Source: Devosia nanyangense
GTDB taxonomy: Bacteria > Pseudomonadota > Alphaproteobacteria > Rhizobiales > Devosiaceae
Reading direction: 5' to 3'
Assembly: GCA_016213505.1 (NCBI GenBank)
Contig: JACRAF010000002.1
Span: 24,272 to 88,271, forward strand
Length of the DNA stretch: 64,000 bases
In this document: in pieces, positions 1-8,596 of the stretch
How positions within the stretch are numbered: the stretch's first letter is position 1
Layout of the letters: the number at the start of each line of letters is the position of its first letter
Program-made: the position numbers and the translations under genes
The notes under the pieces: generated by a model
What the model saw: the letters and a program-made list of their open reading frames with translations, nothing else
What the model was told of the DNA's origin: nothing
Databases searched by the model: none

Positions 1-1112
1 GTCTGGGGCGCCCAGTCGATTTCGATGATGCTGCTGGCGACGGGGAAATAGTCCTGCTGCATCCTCAGATCCGTACCGGTCAGGTCGATGTGGAACGCGC
101 CGTCCTTGATTTTGCCCGTCTTGCCCTCAAACCCCACGTCGATCGAAACCGCCGCGGCCCCGACGATCGACCCGGCGGAATCGCGATCATCGATCGAAGG
201 CGCGAACGAGGCGAGGTCGAAGTTGGTCAGCGACACCCTCAGCCGTGCGTCGCCGTGCTGGTCGGTGGCGCGTTCGAGGATGCCCTTCATCACCGTGCCG
301 CCGAAATCGGCGGAGAACAGACCCTGTGCGCCCTTGCCATCCGGGGTCGGCGCGATGTCGAGATTGATGTCCGTGAAGCGACGAAGCGACCCATAGAGCG
401 CGTCGTTCATGTCGACCGAGGCGTGCTTGACGATGAGCCGCGAGAACCGCCCCATTTCGGCCTGGTCGATGATGCCGGCGATGCCCTCTTCGGCAGCCTC
501 GAGGTTGTAGACGAGCCAGTCGTTGTCCGACCGCATCTTGGTGCCGCCGGTCGCGGCGGTCGCCCCGGTGACGTCGATGCCGCCGGAGCGAATGCCGACA
601 TCGGGAAAAGCGGTCGATCCCTCCAGCACGCGCACGGTCGCCGGCCCACCCGCGGGGTCGGGGACAATCTCGAATTCGGCGAGCCGCGGCCCGAACAGGT
701 CCTGATTGATCTGCAGCTGCGGGCCGACCATGGTGACGCTCGCACCGGGCTGCCCGATCAGCGCCCGGATCGGCGAGAAGCCGACCTCGAGCGCATCCAT
801 CTTCACCCGCGCGCCCGTCGTGGTGTCCTTGTAGACCACCGGCGCGAACTGGATTACCGGCCAGGCGTAGCCTTCGAGTGCCAGCGCCATGTCGCCAAGC
901 TCGAGCTCGGTGCCGGGCGGCATCGAGGCGACGACGATGTTGCGCACCTGCGTGCTGATGAAGGGCAGCGGAATGGGGTGGACCAGCAGCGCCACGTAGA
1001 GCACCGCCGCGAGCGCAACAGGCACCCCCAAGAGCCAGGCGGCGGCGAGACCGAGAGTGCGGGCTGCAGAGCGCTTGCGGACCGTCTGACCTGGTGGCGG
1101 CGTTGGCTTCAA
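1..1112 (-). CDS. Large AsmA/YhdP-like envelope protein, N-terminal part (runs off window)
   Basis: About 370 N-terminal residues are present and the gene continues past the left edge. A short basic tail (about residues 1-17) precedes one hydrophobic segment (about 18-40) that ends in VHPIPLPFIS. A long polar, beta-prone stretch without cysteines follows. This layout fits the very large inner-membrane-anchored periplasmic proteins of the AsmA/YhdP group, which are linked to lipid transport and outer-membrane permeability; that assignment is inference from layout and from the peroxiredoxin neighbour. No ATG is available. The TTG at 1112 is my choice because it leaves a normal anchor; a TTG at 1163 lies further out, just inside an in-frame stop. 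The gene is divergent from the peroxiredoxin gene. Confidence 0.55.
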   Translation of the reverse strand, partial: MKPTPPPGQTVRKRSAARTLGLAAAWLLGVPVALAAVLYVALLVHPIPLPFISTQVRNIVVASMPPGTELELGDMALALEGYAWPVIQFAPVVYKDTTTGARVKMDALEVGFSPIRALIGQPGASVTMVGPQLQINQDLFGPRLAEFEIVPDPAGGPATVRVLEGSTAFPDVGIRSGGIDVTGATAATGGTKMRSDNDWLVYNLEAAEEGIAGIIDQAEMGRFSRLIVKHASVDMNDALYGSLRRFTDINLDIAPTPDGKGAQGLFSADFGGTVMKGILERATDQHGDARLRVSLTNFDLASFAPSIDDRDSAGSIVGAAAVSIDVGFEGKTGKIKDGAFHIDLTGTDLRMQQDYFPVASSIIEIDWAPQ

Positions 1113-1255
1113 TTCCGATCCGGCGAGGATTGGACGGAGTTCCCCAGCAGCCCCGAGAATCAACCGTCAGTCACGATGTCTTGTGCGATGATATACCGGC
1201 TGCAATAAGGCACTAACACCCTGAAATGGCGCGAATTCGCGCCACGGAGGCCAGA

Positions 1256-1741
1256 ATGCCCCTGCTCGAGACCGGCGACAAGGCCCCTGATTTTGCGCTC
1301 ACGACGGACCGCGGCGAGACCTTCCGCCTCAGCGAACAGCGTGGCAAAGCAGTCGTCCTGGAGTTCTATTGCGAGGACGACAGCGGCGGATGCGTGATCG
1401 AGAACGCCGAATTCAGCGCCCTCGTCCCCGAGTTCGAGAAGTTGGGCGTGACGGTCGTCGGCCTTTCGCCGCAGGACGTCGAGACCCATCGCCGGTTCTC
1501 GAGGAAACATGACTTCAAGCACCCGCTCGTCGCCGACCCCGATCGCAAGGCGATCGAGCCCTATGGGCTGTGGGCCAAAAAGAAGCTCTGGGGACACGAG
1601 TTCATGGGCGTGCTGCGCGTCACCTACCTGATCGACGCCGAGGGCAAGATCGCCGGCGTGTTCAAGGCGAGCCGGATCAAGGGACATGCCCAGAAGGTCC
1701 TCGAGGCGGCCCGCGCACTGGTCGCGACCCGCCCGCGTTAA
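1256..1741 (+). CDS. bcp: Thioredoxin-fold peroxiredoxin (Bcp/AhpC-TSA family)
   Basis: This 161-residue protein matches the Bcp/PrxQ group of thiol peroxidases, which reduce hydrogen and organic peroxides in the cytoplasm using thioredoxin-type reductants. APDFALTTD near residues 10-18 starts the fold. The peroxidatic cysteine is C46, in SGGC. The usual Bcp signature has a second cysteine five residues later; here that position is not cysteine, and the only other one seen nearby is C39 in FYCEDD. The enzyme may therefore work by a one-Cys or unusual two-Cys mechanism. The ATG at 1256 is preferred over an upstream ATG at 1226 because an AGG-rich ribosome site sits just before it and the shorter protein has the family's usual length. 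Confidence 0.85.
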   Translation: MPLLETGDKAPDFALTTDRGETFRLSEQRGKAVVLEFYCEDDSGGCVIENAEFSALVPEFEKLGVTVVGLSPQDVETHRRFSRKHDFKHPLVADPDRKAIEPYGLWAKKKLWGHEFMGVLRVTYLIDAEGKIAGVFKASRIKGHAQKVLEAARALVATRPR

Positions 1742-1767
1742 GCCCGCGTTAGGCCTTCTTTCGCTCG

Positions 1768-1783
1768 CCGTTAACCTTAACGG
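1768..1783. promoter_or_regulatory. CCGTTAA-CC-TTAACGG palindrome, possible regulator site
   Basis: A perfect 7-bp inverted repeat with a 2-bp spacer lies in the 77-base gap between the peroxiredoxin gene and the M23 peptidase gene, about 35 bases before the latter's start. TTAACC resembles the half-site of the alphaproteobacterial cell-cycle regulator CtrA, but the spacing is not the classical TTAA-N7-TTAA. Assignment to CtrA is a guess. Confidence 0.35.
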
Positions 1784-1818
1784 ATCATGATCTTCGCCAG
1801 CGTTCTAGCGTCCGGGAG

Positions 1819-3009
1819 TTGCTGGCGGTGCGTGCGAAAATCTCTCCGAAGCCGTTTGGCAAACCGCCAGCCCCACGCCCGAAAACCCGCCACATTGCGA
1901 TCCGCCCCGCCGTGTTCTACCTCGGCTTTGCGGGGCTCCTCGCCACCAACGTCCTGACACTCGTGGGGCTGCTGATGGCACCCGATCTCGCCCGGCTCTT
2001 CACCAGCGAAAACGAGACCGTCCTCGCGGCTTACGAAGATCGGGTCTCGCAGCTCCGCCTCGAGGTCGACCGCCTGCAATCGCGGCACTATGCGCAGGCC
2101 GGCGACATCAACCTGCAACTGCAAGAACTGGCACAGACCCAGGAAGTGCTGGTCGAACAGCATCAGTATGTGAGGCAGCTGGTCGACAAGGCCGCCGCGC
2201 TCGGCATCGCCACGGCATCGCTGTCGGGGCCCGAAATGAGCGCCGAGGCTTCCCGAGCTCCCTTGCTCACCGGCTCGATAACGTCCGGCGGCAGTGCTAG
2301 CGCAGACGTCGCGGCGGCGGCGGCCAGCATCACCGCGATGATGAACGATTCGCGCCTCGCCCTCGCCGCGCTCTCGGAACAAGCGACGAGCAAGACCGAT
2401 GAGATCATGGGCACGCTGGCCGGCATCGGCATCCGTCCCAAACTGCCGACGTTCGACGATAGCGCCGAAGGCGGACCGCTGCTGCCGCCGGTCGACGGGC
2501 TCGACTCCCCCTCGCTCGTCGACGATGCCAATTCGGTGGCCGAGGCCCTCGAGCGGTTCCGGGCGGCGCGCGACGCAGCCGACCTCGCGCCGATCCACAA
2601 GCCCCTGACAGCCGCTACCCGCGTCAGCTCGATCTTCGGCAACCGCAAGGACCCGTTCACCGGACGCCTCGCCTTCCATTCCGGCATCGATTTCGCCGCG
2701 CCGCGGGGCTCAAACGTGCTGAGCGCCGGCCATGGCAGGGTGAGCTTCGTCGGCCAGATCTCGGGCTACGGCAATGTCGTCGAGGTTACCCATGGCAACG
2801 GCCTCATCACCCGCTACGCACACCTGAGCGCCTTTCTCATCACGGAGGGCGCGACTGTCGATGCCGGAACGCCGCTCGCCCGAGTCGGCTCGACCGGCCG
2901 CTCCACCGGACCGCATCTGCACTTCGAAATCCGCCGCTCCGACACCGCGGTCGATCCCACCCGCTACCTCAACGCCGGGCGCATCCTGACAAAGATTCTC
3001 GCGACTTGA
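1819..3009 (+). CDS. Membrane-anchored M23 (LytM-type) peptidase
   Basis: The 396-residue protein has a basic N-terminus, one membrane segment (about residues 30-55), a predicted coiled coil (about 65-130), a low-complexity linker and a C-terminal M23/LytM domain (about 270-390). The zinc and catalytic motifs are intact: HSGID with H287 and D291, and HLHFE with H366 and H368. Such proteins either cut peptidoglycan cross-links or, when degenerate, activate amidases at division; complete ligands here favour an active enzyme in the periplasm. Translation probably starts at TTG 1819 or GTG 1828, both consistent with the membrane anchor. A palindrome resembling a cell-cycle regulator site lies upstream. 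Its rightward neighbour ntrC is convergent, with only one base between the stops. Confidence 0.85.
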   Translation: MLAVRAKISPKPFGKPPAPRPKTRHIAIRPAVFYLGFAGLLATNVLTLVGLLMAPDLARLFTSENETVLAAYEDRVSQLRLEVDRLQSRHYAQAGDINLQLQELAQTQEVLVEQHQYVRQLVDKAAALGIATASLSGPEMSAEASRAPLLTGSITSGGSASADVAAAAASITAMMNDSRLALAALSEQATSKTDEIMGTLAGIGIRPKLPTFDDSAEGGPLLPPVDGLDSPSLVDDANSVAEALERFRAARDAADLAPIHKPLTAATRVSSIFGNRKDPFTGRLAFHSGIDFAAPRGSNVLSAGHGRVSFVGQISGYGNVVEVTHGNGLITRYAHLSAFLITEGATVDAGTPLARVGSTGRSTGPHLHFEIRRSDTAVDPTRYLNAGRILTKILAT

Positions 3010-3010
3010 G

Positions 3011-4459
3011 TTACCCGCTGCGCCGGCTGTGCTTGACGATCTCGATCGAGTGCGCCCGGATCTTCTTGCGCAGGGTGTTGCGGTTGAGGCCGAGGAGCTC
3101 CGACGCCTTGATCTGGTTGCCGCCGCAGGCGTTGAGCACCATGGCGATCAGCGGCGCTTCGACCTTGTCCAGCACGCGCTGATAGAGCCCGGCCGGCGGC
3201 AGCTTCGGCTCGTGCTCGCGCAGCAACTGCGCAACGTGGGTCTCGACCGCCGCTGAAACATCGACCGGACCTGACGCGGCCTGCACTGTCTGCCGGTCGG
3301 AGATGTTGAGTTCGGCCTGGACGATTTCGCGCGATATGCTCTCGTCGGCATAGAGCGCCACCAGCCGCCGCACGAGGTTTTCGAGTTCGCGGACGTTGCC
3401 GGGCCAAGCGTAGTTCTGCATCAGCCGGATCGCATCGGGCGAGATGGTCTTCAGCGGCTCGCCCTCGCGCTGCGCGGCGCGGAGGAAATGGCCAACCAGA
3501 TCGCCGATGTCGTCGATGCGCTCGCGCAGCGGCGGCAGGCGGATCGGAACGACGTTCAAGCGATAGTAGAGATCCTCGCGGAACAGCCCCTGCCGGATCA
3601 TCTGGCTCAGGTCGCGATGCGTCGCGGCGACGATGCGGACGTTGGATTTGATCGCCGTGCGGCCGCCGACCATGGTGTACTCGCCCTCCTGCAGGACGCG
3701 TAGCAGCCGAGTCTGGGCATCCATCGGCATGTCGCCGATCTCGTCCAGAAACAGCGTGCCACCCTCCGCCTGCTCGAAGCGGCCGGAGGAGCGGGCGGTG
3801 GCGCCGGTGAACGCCCCCTTCTCGTGGCCGAAGAGTTCGGCCTCGATCAGGTCGCGCGGGATCGCGGCCATATTGATGGCGACGAACGGCCCGTTGCGGC
3901 GCTTGCCGAAATTGTGGAGCGCCCGGGCGACGAGTTCTTTTCCGGTGCCACTCTCGCCGGTGATCATCACCGTAAGGTCGGTCTGCATCAACCGCGCCAG
4001 CGCCCGGTAGATGTCCTGCATGGCCGGCGACCGGCCGACCAGCGGCATGGTCTCGCCCGGCTCGTCGGCCTTGCGCTCGGCGGAGGTCGGCTTTTTCGCG
4101 TCGGCAAGCGCCCGTGCCACCACCGACAAGACCTCGGTGATGTCGAAGGGCTTGGGCAGATACTCGTAGGCGCCCATCTCGTTGGCGCGGATGGCGGTCA
4201 TGAACGTATTCTGGGCGCTCATCACCACGATCGGCAGGTCGGGCCTAAGCTTCTTGATCTTGGGCATGATGTCGAAGGCGTTGCCGTCTGGCATCGCGAC
4301 ATCGGTGATCAGCAGGTCGCCCTCGCCGCGGCTCACCCAGTTCCACATGGTCGAGAGGTTGCCGGTCGGCCGCACCTCGTAGCCGGCGCGGGTCAGGGCC
4401 TGATTGAGCACCATGCGAATGGCGGCGTCGTCATCCGCGAGCAGGACCGTGTGACTCAT
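3011..4459 (-). CDS. ntrC: Nitrogen regulation response regulator NtrC
   Basis: This 482-residue sigma-54 activator has a receiver domain with phosphoacceptor D53 (ITDVAMPDG), an AAA+ domain with Walker A GESGTGKE and the sigma-54 contact loop GAFTGA, and a C-terminal Fis-type helix-turn-helix ([19 protein letters not shown]). It controls nitrogen-assimilation genes when phosphorylated by NtrB. Length and all motifs are typical. The ATG overlaps the ntrB stop (ATGA), so the two are translationally coupled downstream of dusB, the usual rhizobial order. The ntrY-ntrX pair that normally follows is not in the window; the convergent M23 gene lies next instead. Confidence 0.95.
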   Translation of the reverse strand: MSHTVLLADDDAAIRMVLNQALTRAGYEVRPTGNLSTMWNWVSRGEGDLLITDVAMPDGNAFDIMPKIKKLRPDLPIVVMSAQNTFMTAIRANEMGAYEYLPKPFDITEVLSVVARALADAKKPTSAERKADEPGETMPLVGRSPAMQDIYRALARLMQTDLTVMITGESGTGKELVARALHNFGKRRNGPFVAINMAAIPRDLIEAELFGHEKGAFTGATARSSGRFEQAEGGTLFLDEIGDMPMDAQTRLLRVLQEGEYTMVGGRTAIKSNVRIVAATHRDLSQMIRQGLFREDLYYRLNVVPIRLPPLRERIDDIGDLVGHFLRAAQREGEPLKTISPDAIRLMQNYAWPGNVRELENLVRRLVALYADESISREIVQAELNISDRQTVQAASGPVDVSAAVETHVAQLLREHEPKLPPAGLYQRVLDKVEAPLIAMVLNACGGNQIKASELLGLNRNTLRKKIRAHSIEIVKHSRRSG

Positions 4460-5586
4460 TGCGCCGCAACCTCAGTCTTTTTGGTCGGTTTCAGTCCCTG
4501 AGCGACCGGCAGGAGCACACGAAACCGCGTCCGCCCCGGCCGGCTGTCGCTGTCGATGACCCCGCCATGATCGCCGACGATCTTGGCTACCAATGCAAGT
4601 CCCAGGCCAGAACCGTTGGCTTTGGTTGTGACAAATGGATCAAACAGGATCGGGAGGAGGTCGGGGGGGATGCCGGGGCCATTATCCTCGATAACTATCT
4701 CCAGCGGCAGCGAAATTCGCGCTGAAACGCCCTGCACCGCGATGCGGATGCCGGGACGGAAGGCCGTCGATATGCGGATCTCGGCTTTCGGTGTCCGTTC
4801 AAGGGCTTCAGCGGCGTTCTTCACCAGATTGAGGAAGACCTGGATGAGCTGATCGCGGTTGCCGAACACCGGCGGCAGCGACGGATCGTAGTCTTCCGTG
4901 AAGGTGATGTTGCGGGCAACGCCGCTCTTGAGCAGCAGCTTCACCCGGTCGAGCACGACGTGGATGTTGATCGGCTCGCGCTCGATCGGCCGGTCGTCGC
5001 CGAACACCTCGACGCGGTCGATGAGGGTGACGATGCGGTCGACCTCCTCGCGCACCAGCCGGGCGAGCGGCACCTCGTCCGGCGCCACCGACTGCTCGAG
5101 CAGTTGCGCGGCGCCGCGGATGCCCGACAGCGGGTTTTTGATCTCATGCGCCAGCATCGAGGCAAGGCCGGTGACCGAGCGGGCGGCGCCGCGGCTCACG
5201 AGCTGGCGGTCGATCTTGTCGGCCATGGTGCGCTCCTGGAACAACAGGGCCACGCGCGCATCGAGATCGGAGATGGGGCTCGCGAACACATCGACGATGC
5301 GGTCATCGGCGCCGTCGCCGAAGCGCACGGAGCCGACCCGCACGCGGTACTCGGTCATCGGCGCGCGCCGCTCGGCCACCGCCTGCGCCAGCCCGACGAT
5401 GGGCGAGCCGAAGGCGATGAGGTCGTCGAGCCGCTGCCGGCTGAGAACGCTGAGCGAGGCGCCGAAGAACGATTCCGCCGCGTAGTTGACGAAGATGACC
5501 ATGCGGTCCTCGTCAATGACGATGACCGGCTGCGGCAGGGCCTGCAGCACCGAGGTCGAGAGGCCGGGCGCGACGATCTCGTTCAT
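4456..5586 (-). CDS. ntrB: Nitrogen regulation sensor histidine kinase NtrB
   Basis: The 376-residue protein has an N-terminal PAS-like domain (about 12-125) with no membrane segment, a HisKA dimerisation helix with H147 in [12 protein letters not shown], and an HATPase domain with an N-box ([10 protein letters not shown]), G1 (EDNGPGIP) and G2 (GSGLGLAL). It is a cytoplasmic two-component kinase and phosphatase governed by PII proteins, and phosphorylates NtrC. It sits between dusB and ntrC with 4-base ATGA overlaps at both ends, which indicates one operon. Confidence 0.95.
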   Translation of the reverse strand: MNEIVAPGLSTSVLQALPQPVIVIDEDRMVIFVNYAAESFFGASLSVLSRQRLDDLIAFGSPIVGLAQAVAERRAPMTEYRVRVGSVRFGDGADDRIVDVFASPISDLDARVALLFQERTMADKIDRQLVSRGAARSVTGLASMLAHEIKNPLSGIRGAAQLLEQSVAPDEVPLARLVREEVDRIVTLIDRVEVFGDDRPIEREPINIHVVLDRVKLLLKSGVARNITFTEDYDPSLPPVFGNRDQLIQVFLNLVKNAAEALERTPKAEIRISTAFRPGIRIAVQGVSARISLPLEIVIEDNGPGIPPDLLPILFDPFVTTKANGSGLGLALVAKIVGDHGGVIDSDSRPGRTRFRVLLPVAQGLKPTKKTEVAAQ

Positions 5587-6584
5587 GCCGCTTCCCGCAT
5601 TTCGGCGCCGAAAATGGCTTCGATCAGGCCGATGACCTCGGCCGGGTTTTGCGACTCGACCAGCCGGCGGCGGGTTTCCTTCATGATCGGGAGCGCCGAA
5701 GCCGCGAGGTACCAGTCGAGATGTTTTCGCGCGGCACGTACGCCGACTTCGACGCCGTACTCGGACAGCACGCCCTCATAGTGTTCTACGACGATCGCCG
5801 TCAGCTCCTCGCCAGCCGGGGTGGGGGCGGACTCCTCGCCCGCCAGCCCCGCCGCGACCTGCCCGACGACCCAGGGCCGGCCCTGTGCGCCGCGCCCGAT
5901 CATTACCGCCGCCGCGCCGGATAGTGCCAGCGCCTCGCGCGCCGCATCGAGGCTGGTAATATCGCCATTGACGACGACGGGGACAGCCACCGCTTCGACC
6001 ACCTCGCGCACCGGCGCCCAGCGCGCGGCGCCTTTGTAGAACTGCTGCCGGGTGCGGCCATGGACGGTGATCATCCGCGCCCCGGCCTCGACCGCGCGAC
6101 GCGCAATCTCCGGTGCGTTGAGGCTGTCGTCGTCCCAGCCGAGCCGCATCTTGACGGTCACCGGCAGCGACGTGGCGCCGGCCACGGCCTCGACCAGCCG
6201 TTGCGCCAGGTCCGGCACGCGCATCAGCGCCGAGCCGGCGTAGCCGTTGGTTACGCGCTTGGCCGGGCAGCCGAAATTGATGTCGATGATGTCGGCGCCG
6301 GCGTCCTCTGCGATCTTCGCCGCCCGCGCCATCCACTCGGCCTCGCAGCCGGCCAGCTGCACCATATGCGGCAGGCCGGGCGATGCCGCGAGTTTTCGCA
6401 CCATCTCGTGATGCCCGGTGGTCAGGGCCGCGCTGGCGATCATCTCAGACACCACCAGCCCAGCGCCGTAGCGCGCGGCGAGCCGGCGCATCGGCCGGTC
6501 GGTGATCCCGGCCATCGGCGCGAGGAAGGCCCGGTTTTTGATCGCCTGGCCGCCAATGCTCAAGCCGCAGGCAGGATCACGCAC
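5583..6584 (-). CDS. dusB: tRNA-dihydrouridine synthase DusB (NifR3-like)
   Basis: The 333-residue FMN enzyme reduces specific uridines in the tRNA D-loop. It has the N-terminal FLAPMAGITDRP motif, the catalytic cysteine in NFGCPAKRV, GRTRQQFYKG and a C-terminal NGDI...GRGAQGRPW phosphate-binding part, followed by the helical tRNA-binding domain. The frame stays open far upstream through ispDF, but homology begins at GLSIGG; the GTG at 6584 gives the expected length and has a purine-rich site before it. It heads the dusB-ntrB-ntrC operon, the arrangement long known as nifR3-ntrB-ntrC, and is divergent from ispDF across about 160 bases. Confidence 0.93.
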   Translation of the reverse strand: MRDPACGLSIGGQAIKNRAFLAPMAGITDRPMRRLAARYGAGLVVSEMIASAALTTGHHEMVRKLAASPGLPHMVQLAGCEAEWMARAAKIAEDAGADIIDINFGCPAKRVTNGYAGSALMRVPDLAQRLVEAVAGATSLPVTVKMRLGWDDDSLNAPEIARRAVEAGARMITVHGRTRQQFYKGAARWAPVREVVEAVAVPVVVNGDITSLDAAREALALSGAAAVMIGRGAQGRPWVVGQVAAGLAGEESAPTPAGEELTAIVVEHYEGVLSEYGVEVGVRAARKHLDWYLAASALPIMKETRRRLVESQNPAEVIGLIEAIFGAEMREAA

Positions 6585-6744
6585 CGAATGCCCCAGTTTT
6601 ACGCAGTTGAGAGAAGTGCCCGAACAATAGTCAATTTCCTTTTGGGCGCAACAGGGCAATGCGCCGCGGCGGTTGGCTTGCCGAGGCCGTGGCCTGCCGC
6701 TAGACCAGCGCATCCATACCGGCCCGAAACGACGCTGAAAACCC

Positions 6745-7920
6745 TTGGCTGCCCAAAAAACCATCGCGGTCCTGATCGTCGCGGCAGGCACCGGCGAGCG
6801 CGCCGGCGGCGCGCCGAAGCAATATCGGATGCTTGGCGGTAAGCCGGTGCTGGCGCGGACAGTCGAAGCGTTCCTGGCGCGTCCCGACGTGAACTGGGTG
6901 CTGCCGGTAATCCACCGCGACCACACCACCCTGTATGGCGGCCTCGGGCTCGCGGGGGCGAAGCTGCTGCCGGCGATCAAGGGCGCACCGAGCCGGCAGG
7001 GTTCGGTGCTGGCGGGGCTCATCGCCATGGTGGACCTCGCGCCGGACCTCGTGTTGATCCAGGATGCGGCGCGGCCGCTGGTCGATGCCGAGACCATCGA
7101 CGGCGTGCTTGCCGCACTGGAATCGAGCTTTGCCGCCCTGCCGGTGGTTCCGGTGACCGACACCATCAAGCGCTCCGAGGACGGTCGGACGGTTTCCGGC
7201 ACCGAGGACCGGCGGAAGCTCTTCGCGGCACAGACGCCGCAGGGATTCGCCTTTGCAGCGATCCTCGATGCTCACCGGCGCGCAGCCAAGGAACCGGCGG
7301 AGTTCACCGACGACGCCGCCATCGCCGAATGGGCCGGCCTCCCCGTCGTCCTGACCAAGGGCTCGCCGCGCAACATCAAGCTGACCCTGCCCGAGGATTT
7401 TTCTCGGGCGGAGCGGCTGCTCGGAGGTGGCATGGAAACCCGCACTGGCACCGGCTTCGACGTTCATCCGTTCGAGGCGGGGGATGCCGTCTGGCTTGGC
7501 GGTGTGCGCATCCCGCATACCCACAGGCTCAAGGGCCATTCCGACGCCGACGCGGCGCTGCATGCGCTCACCGACGCGATCTACGGCGCGCTCGGCGAGG
7601 GCGACATCGGCACGTTCTTCCCGCCCTCCGAGCCGCAATGGAAGGGCGCCTCCTCCTCCGTGTTCCTCAAGCACGCGGCGGGGCTGGTTGCCGAGCGCGG
7701 CGGGCGGATCGTCAATCTCGACCTCACCATCGTCTGCGAGGCGCCGCGGATTTCGCCGCACGTCGAGGCAATGAAGGCGGCCATCGCGGCGGCGTGTGGC
7801 ATCACGGTGGGGCGTGTCGCGGTCAAGGCGACGACCAGCGAGAAGCTGGGCTTCACCGGCCGCGGCGAGGGATTGATGGCGATGGCGACGGCGTCGATCG
7901 AACTGCCGCGGAGAGACTGA
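6745..7920 (+). CDS. ispDF: Bifunctional IspD/IspF enzyme of the MEP isoprenoid pathway
   Basis: A fusion of two MEP-pathway enzymes in 391 residues. Residues about 1-228 form the IspD cytidylyltransferase (VAAGTGERAGG nucleotide-binding loop, QDAARPLVD, AAQTPQGF). Residues about 231-391 form the IspF cyclodiphosphate synthase (GTGFDVHPF metal ligands, KGHSDADAALHALTDA, TTSEKLGF). Together they catalyse steps 3 and 5 of the pathway. The fusion is common in Alphaproteobacteria. The start is TTG at 6745; there is no better codon before the glycine-rich loop. cinA follows after one base. Confidence 0.95.
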   Translation: MAAQKTIAVLIVAAGTGERAGGAPKQYRMLGGKPVLARTVEAFLARPDVNWVLPVIHRDHTTLYGGLGLAGAKLLPAIKGAPSRQGSVLAGLIAMVDLAPDLVLIQDAARPLVDAETIDGVLAALESSFAALPVVPVTDTIKRSEDGRTVSGTEDRRKLFAAQTPQGFAFAAILDAHRRAAKEPAEFTDDAAIAEWAGLPVVLTKGSPRNIKLTLPEDFSRAERLLGGGMETRTGTGFDVHPFEAGDAVWLGGVRIPHTHRLKGHSDADAALHALTDAIYGALGEGDIGTFFPPSEPQWKGASSSVFLKHAAGLVAERGGRIVNLDLTIVCEAPRISPHVEAMKAAIAAACGITVGRVAVKATTSEKLGFTGRGEGLMAMATASIELPRRD

Positions 7921-7921
7921 G

Positions 7922-8416
7922 ATGCAGATGCCCGACGACATCGCGAAACTCGCCAACGAGGTCATTGCCGCGCTCAAGGCGCAGGGTCTGACCATCGCCA
8001 CCGCCGAGAGCTGCACGGGCGGGCTGGTCGCAGGGGCGTTGACCTCGGTCTCGGGCTCGTCCGACGCCGTCTATGGCGGCTTCGTCACCTACGCCAACGA
8101 GGCCAAGATCGCTATGGTCGGGGTGCCGTTCGCGCTGCTCCGGCAGTTCGGCGCGGTGTCCAAGGAGGTGGCGCTGGCCATGGCGGAGGGCGCCATGGCG
8201 GCCGCCGGCACGCACATTGCCGTCGCGGTCACCGGCATTGCCGGGCCCGACGGCGGCAGCGAGACCAAGCCGGTCGGCCTCGTCCACTTCGCGGTGGCGT
8301 CGGGCGAGGAAACCCGGCACCTCAAGAAATCGTTCGACCCGACCTGGTCCCGCGACCAGATCCGGCACGCCTCGGTGGTCGAGGCGTTGAAGCTGGTGAA
8401 GAAGTCGATCGGTTGA
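7922..8416 (+). CDS. cinA: CinA-family nicotinamide-nucleotide amidohydrolase (PncC-like)
   Basis: The 164-residue protein corresponds to the stand-alone C-terminal domain of CinA, which deamidates NMN to NaMN in pyridine nucleotide salvage. The family motifs are present: TAESCTGGLVAGALTSVSGSS with the serine nucleophile region, YGGFVTYANEAK and VAVTGIAGPDGG. The N-terminal MoCF domain of full CinA is missing, as in most proteobacteria. It is coupled to ispDF. In many rhizobia the coq10/ratA-like gene lies directly across from it; here a 3.2-kb accessory stretch separates the two. Confidence 0.9.
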   Translation: MQMPDDIAKLANEVIAALKAQGLTIATAESCTGGLVAGALTSVSGSSDAVYGGFVTYANEAKIAMVGVPFALLRQFGAVSKEVALAMAEGAMAAAGTHIAVAVTGIAGPDGGSETKPVGLVHFAVASGEETRHLKKSFDPTWSRDQIRHASVVEALKLVKKSIG

Positions 8417-8520
8417 CCAAGCAGTCAGCACTCCCTCCCCCGTGCGGGAAGAACGGTTGCACTTGGGCTTGGCGACCAGCGAAGACCTAGAAACGAAACA
8501 CCTACGGCGCCCCTTGCGGG

Positions 8521-8545
8521 ACGGGCTCTCGTGAACGGAGCCCGT
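8521..8545. terminator. Hairpin between cinA and the PIN gene
   Basis: ACGGGCTC and GAGCCCGT form a perfect 8-bp stem around a 9-base loop in the 180-base convergent gap. No T-run follows, so it may be a weak terminator for either gene or only a relic palindrome. The rest of the gap (8417-8596) shows no gene. Confidence 0.4.
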
Positions 8546-8596
8546 TCGGTCTCCGCCTTGCGGCCTCGATCCCTGCGCCTTCTTGACTGCGCACCG

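Noticed and set aside
90..1208. Long rightward open frame of 372 codons
   Set aside because: Opposite-strand shadow of the AsmA/YhdP-like gene; arginine- and histidine-rich with no domain, as is usual for high-GC antisense frames.
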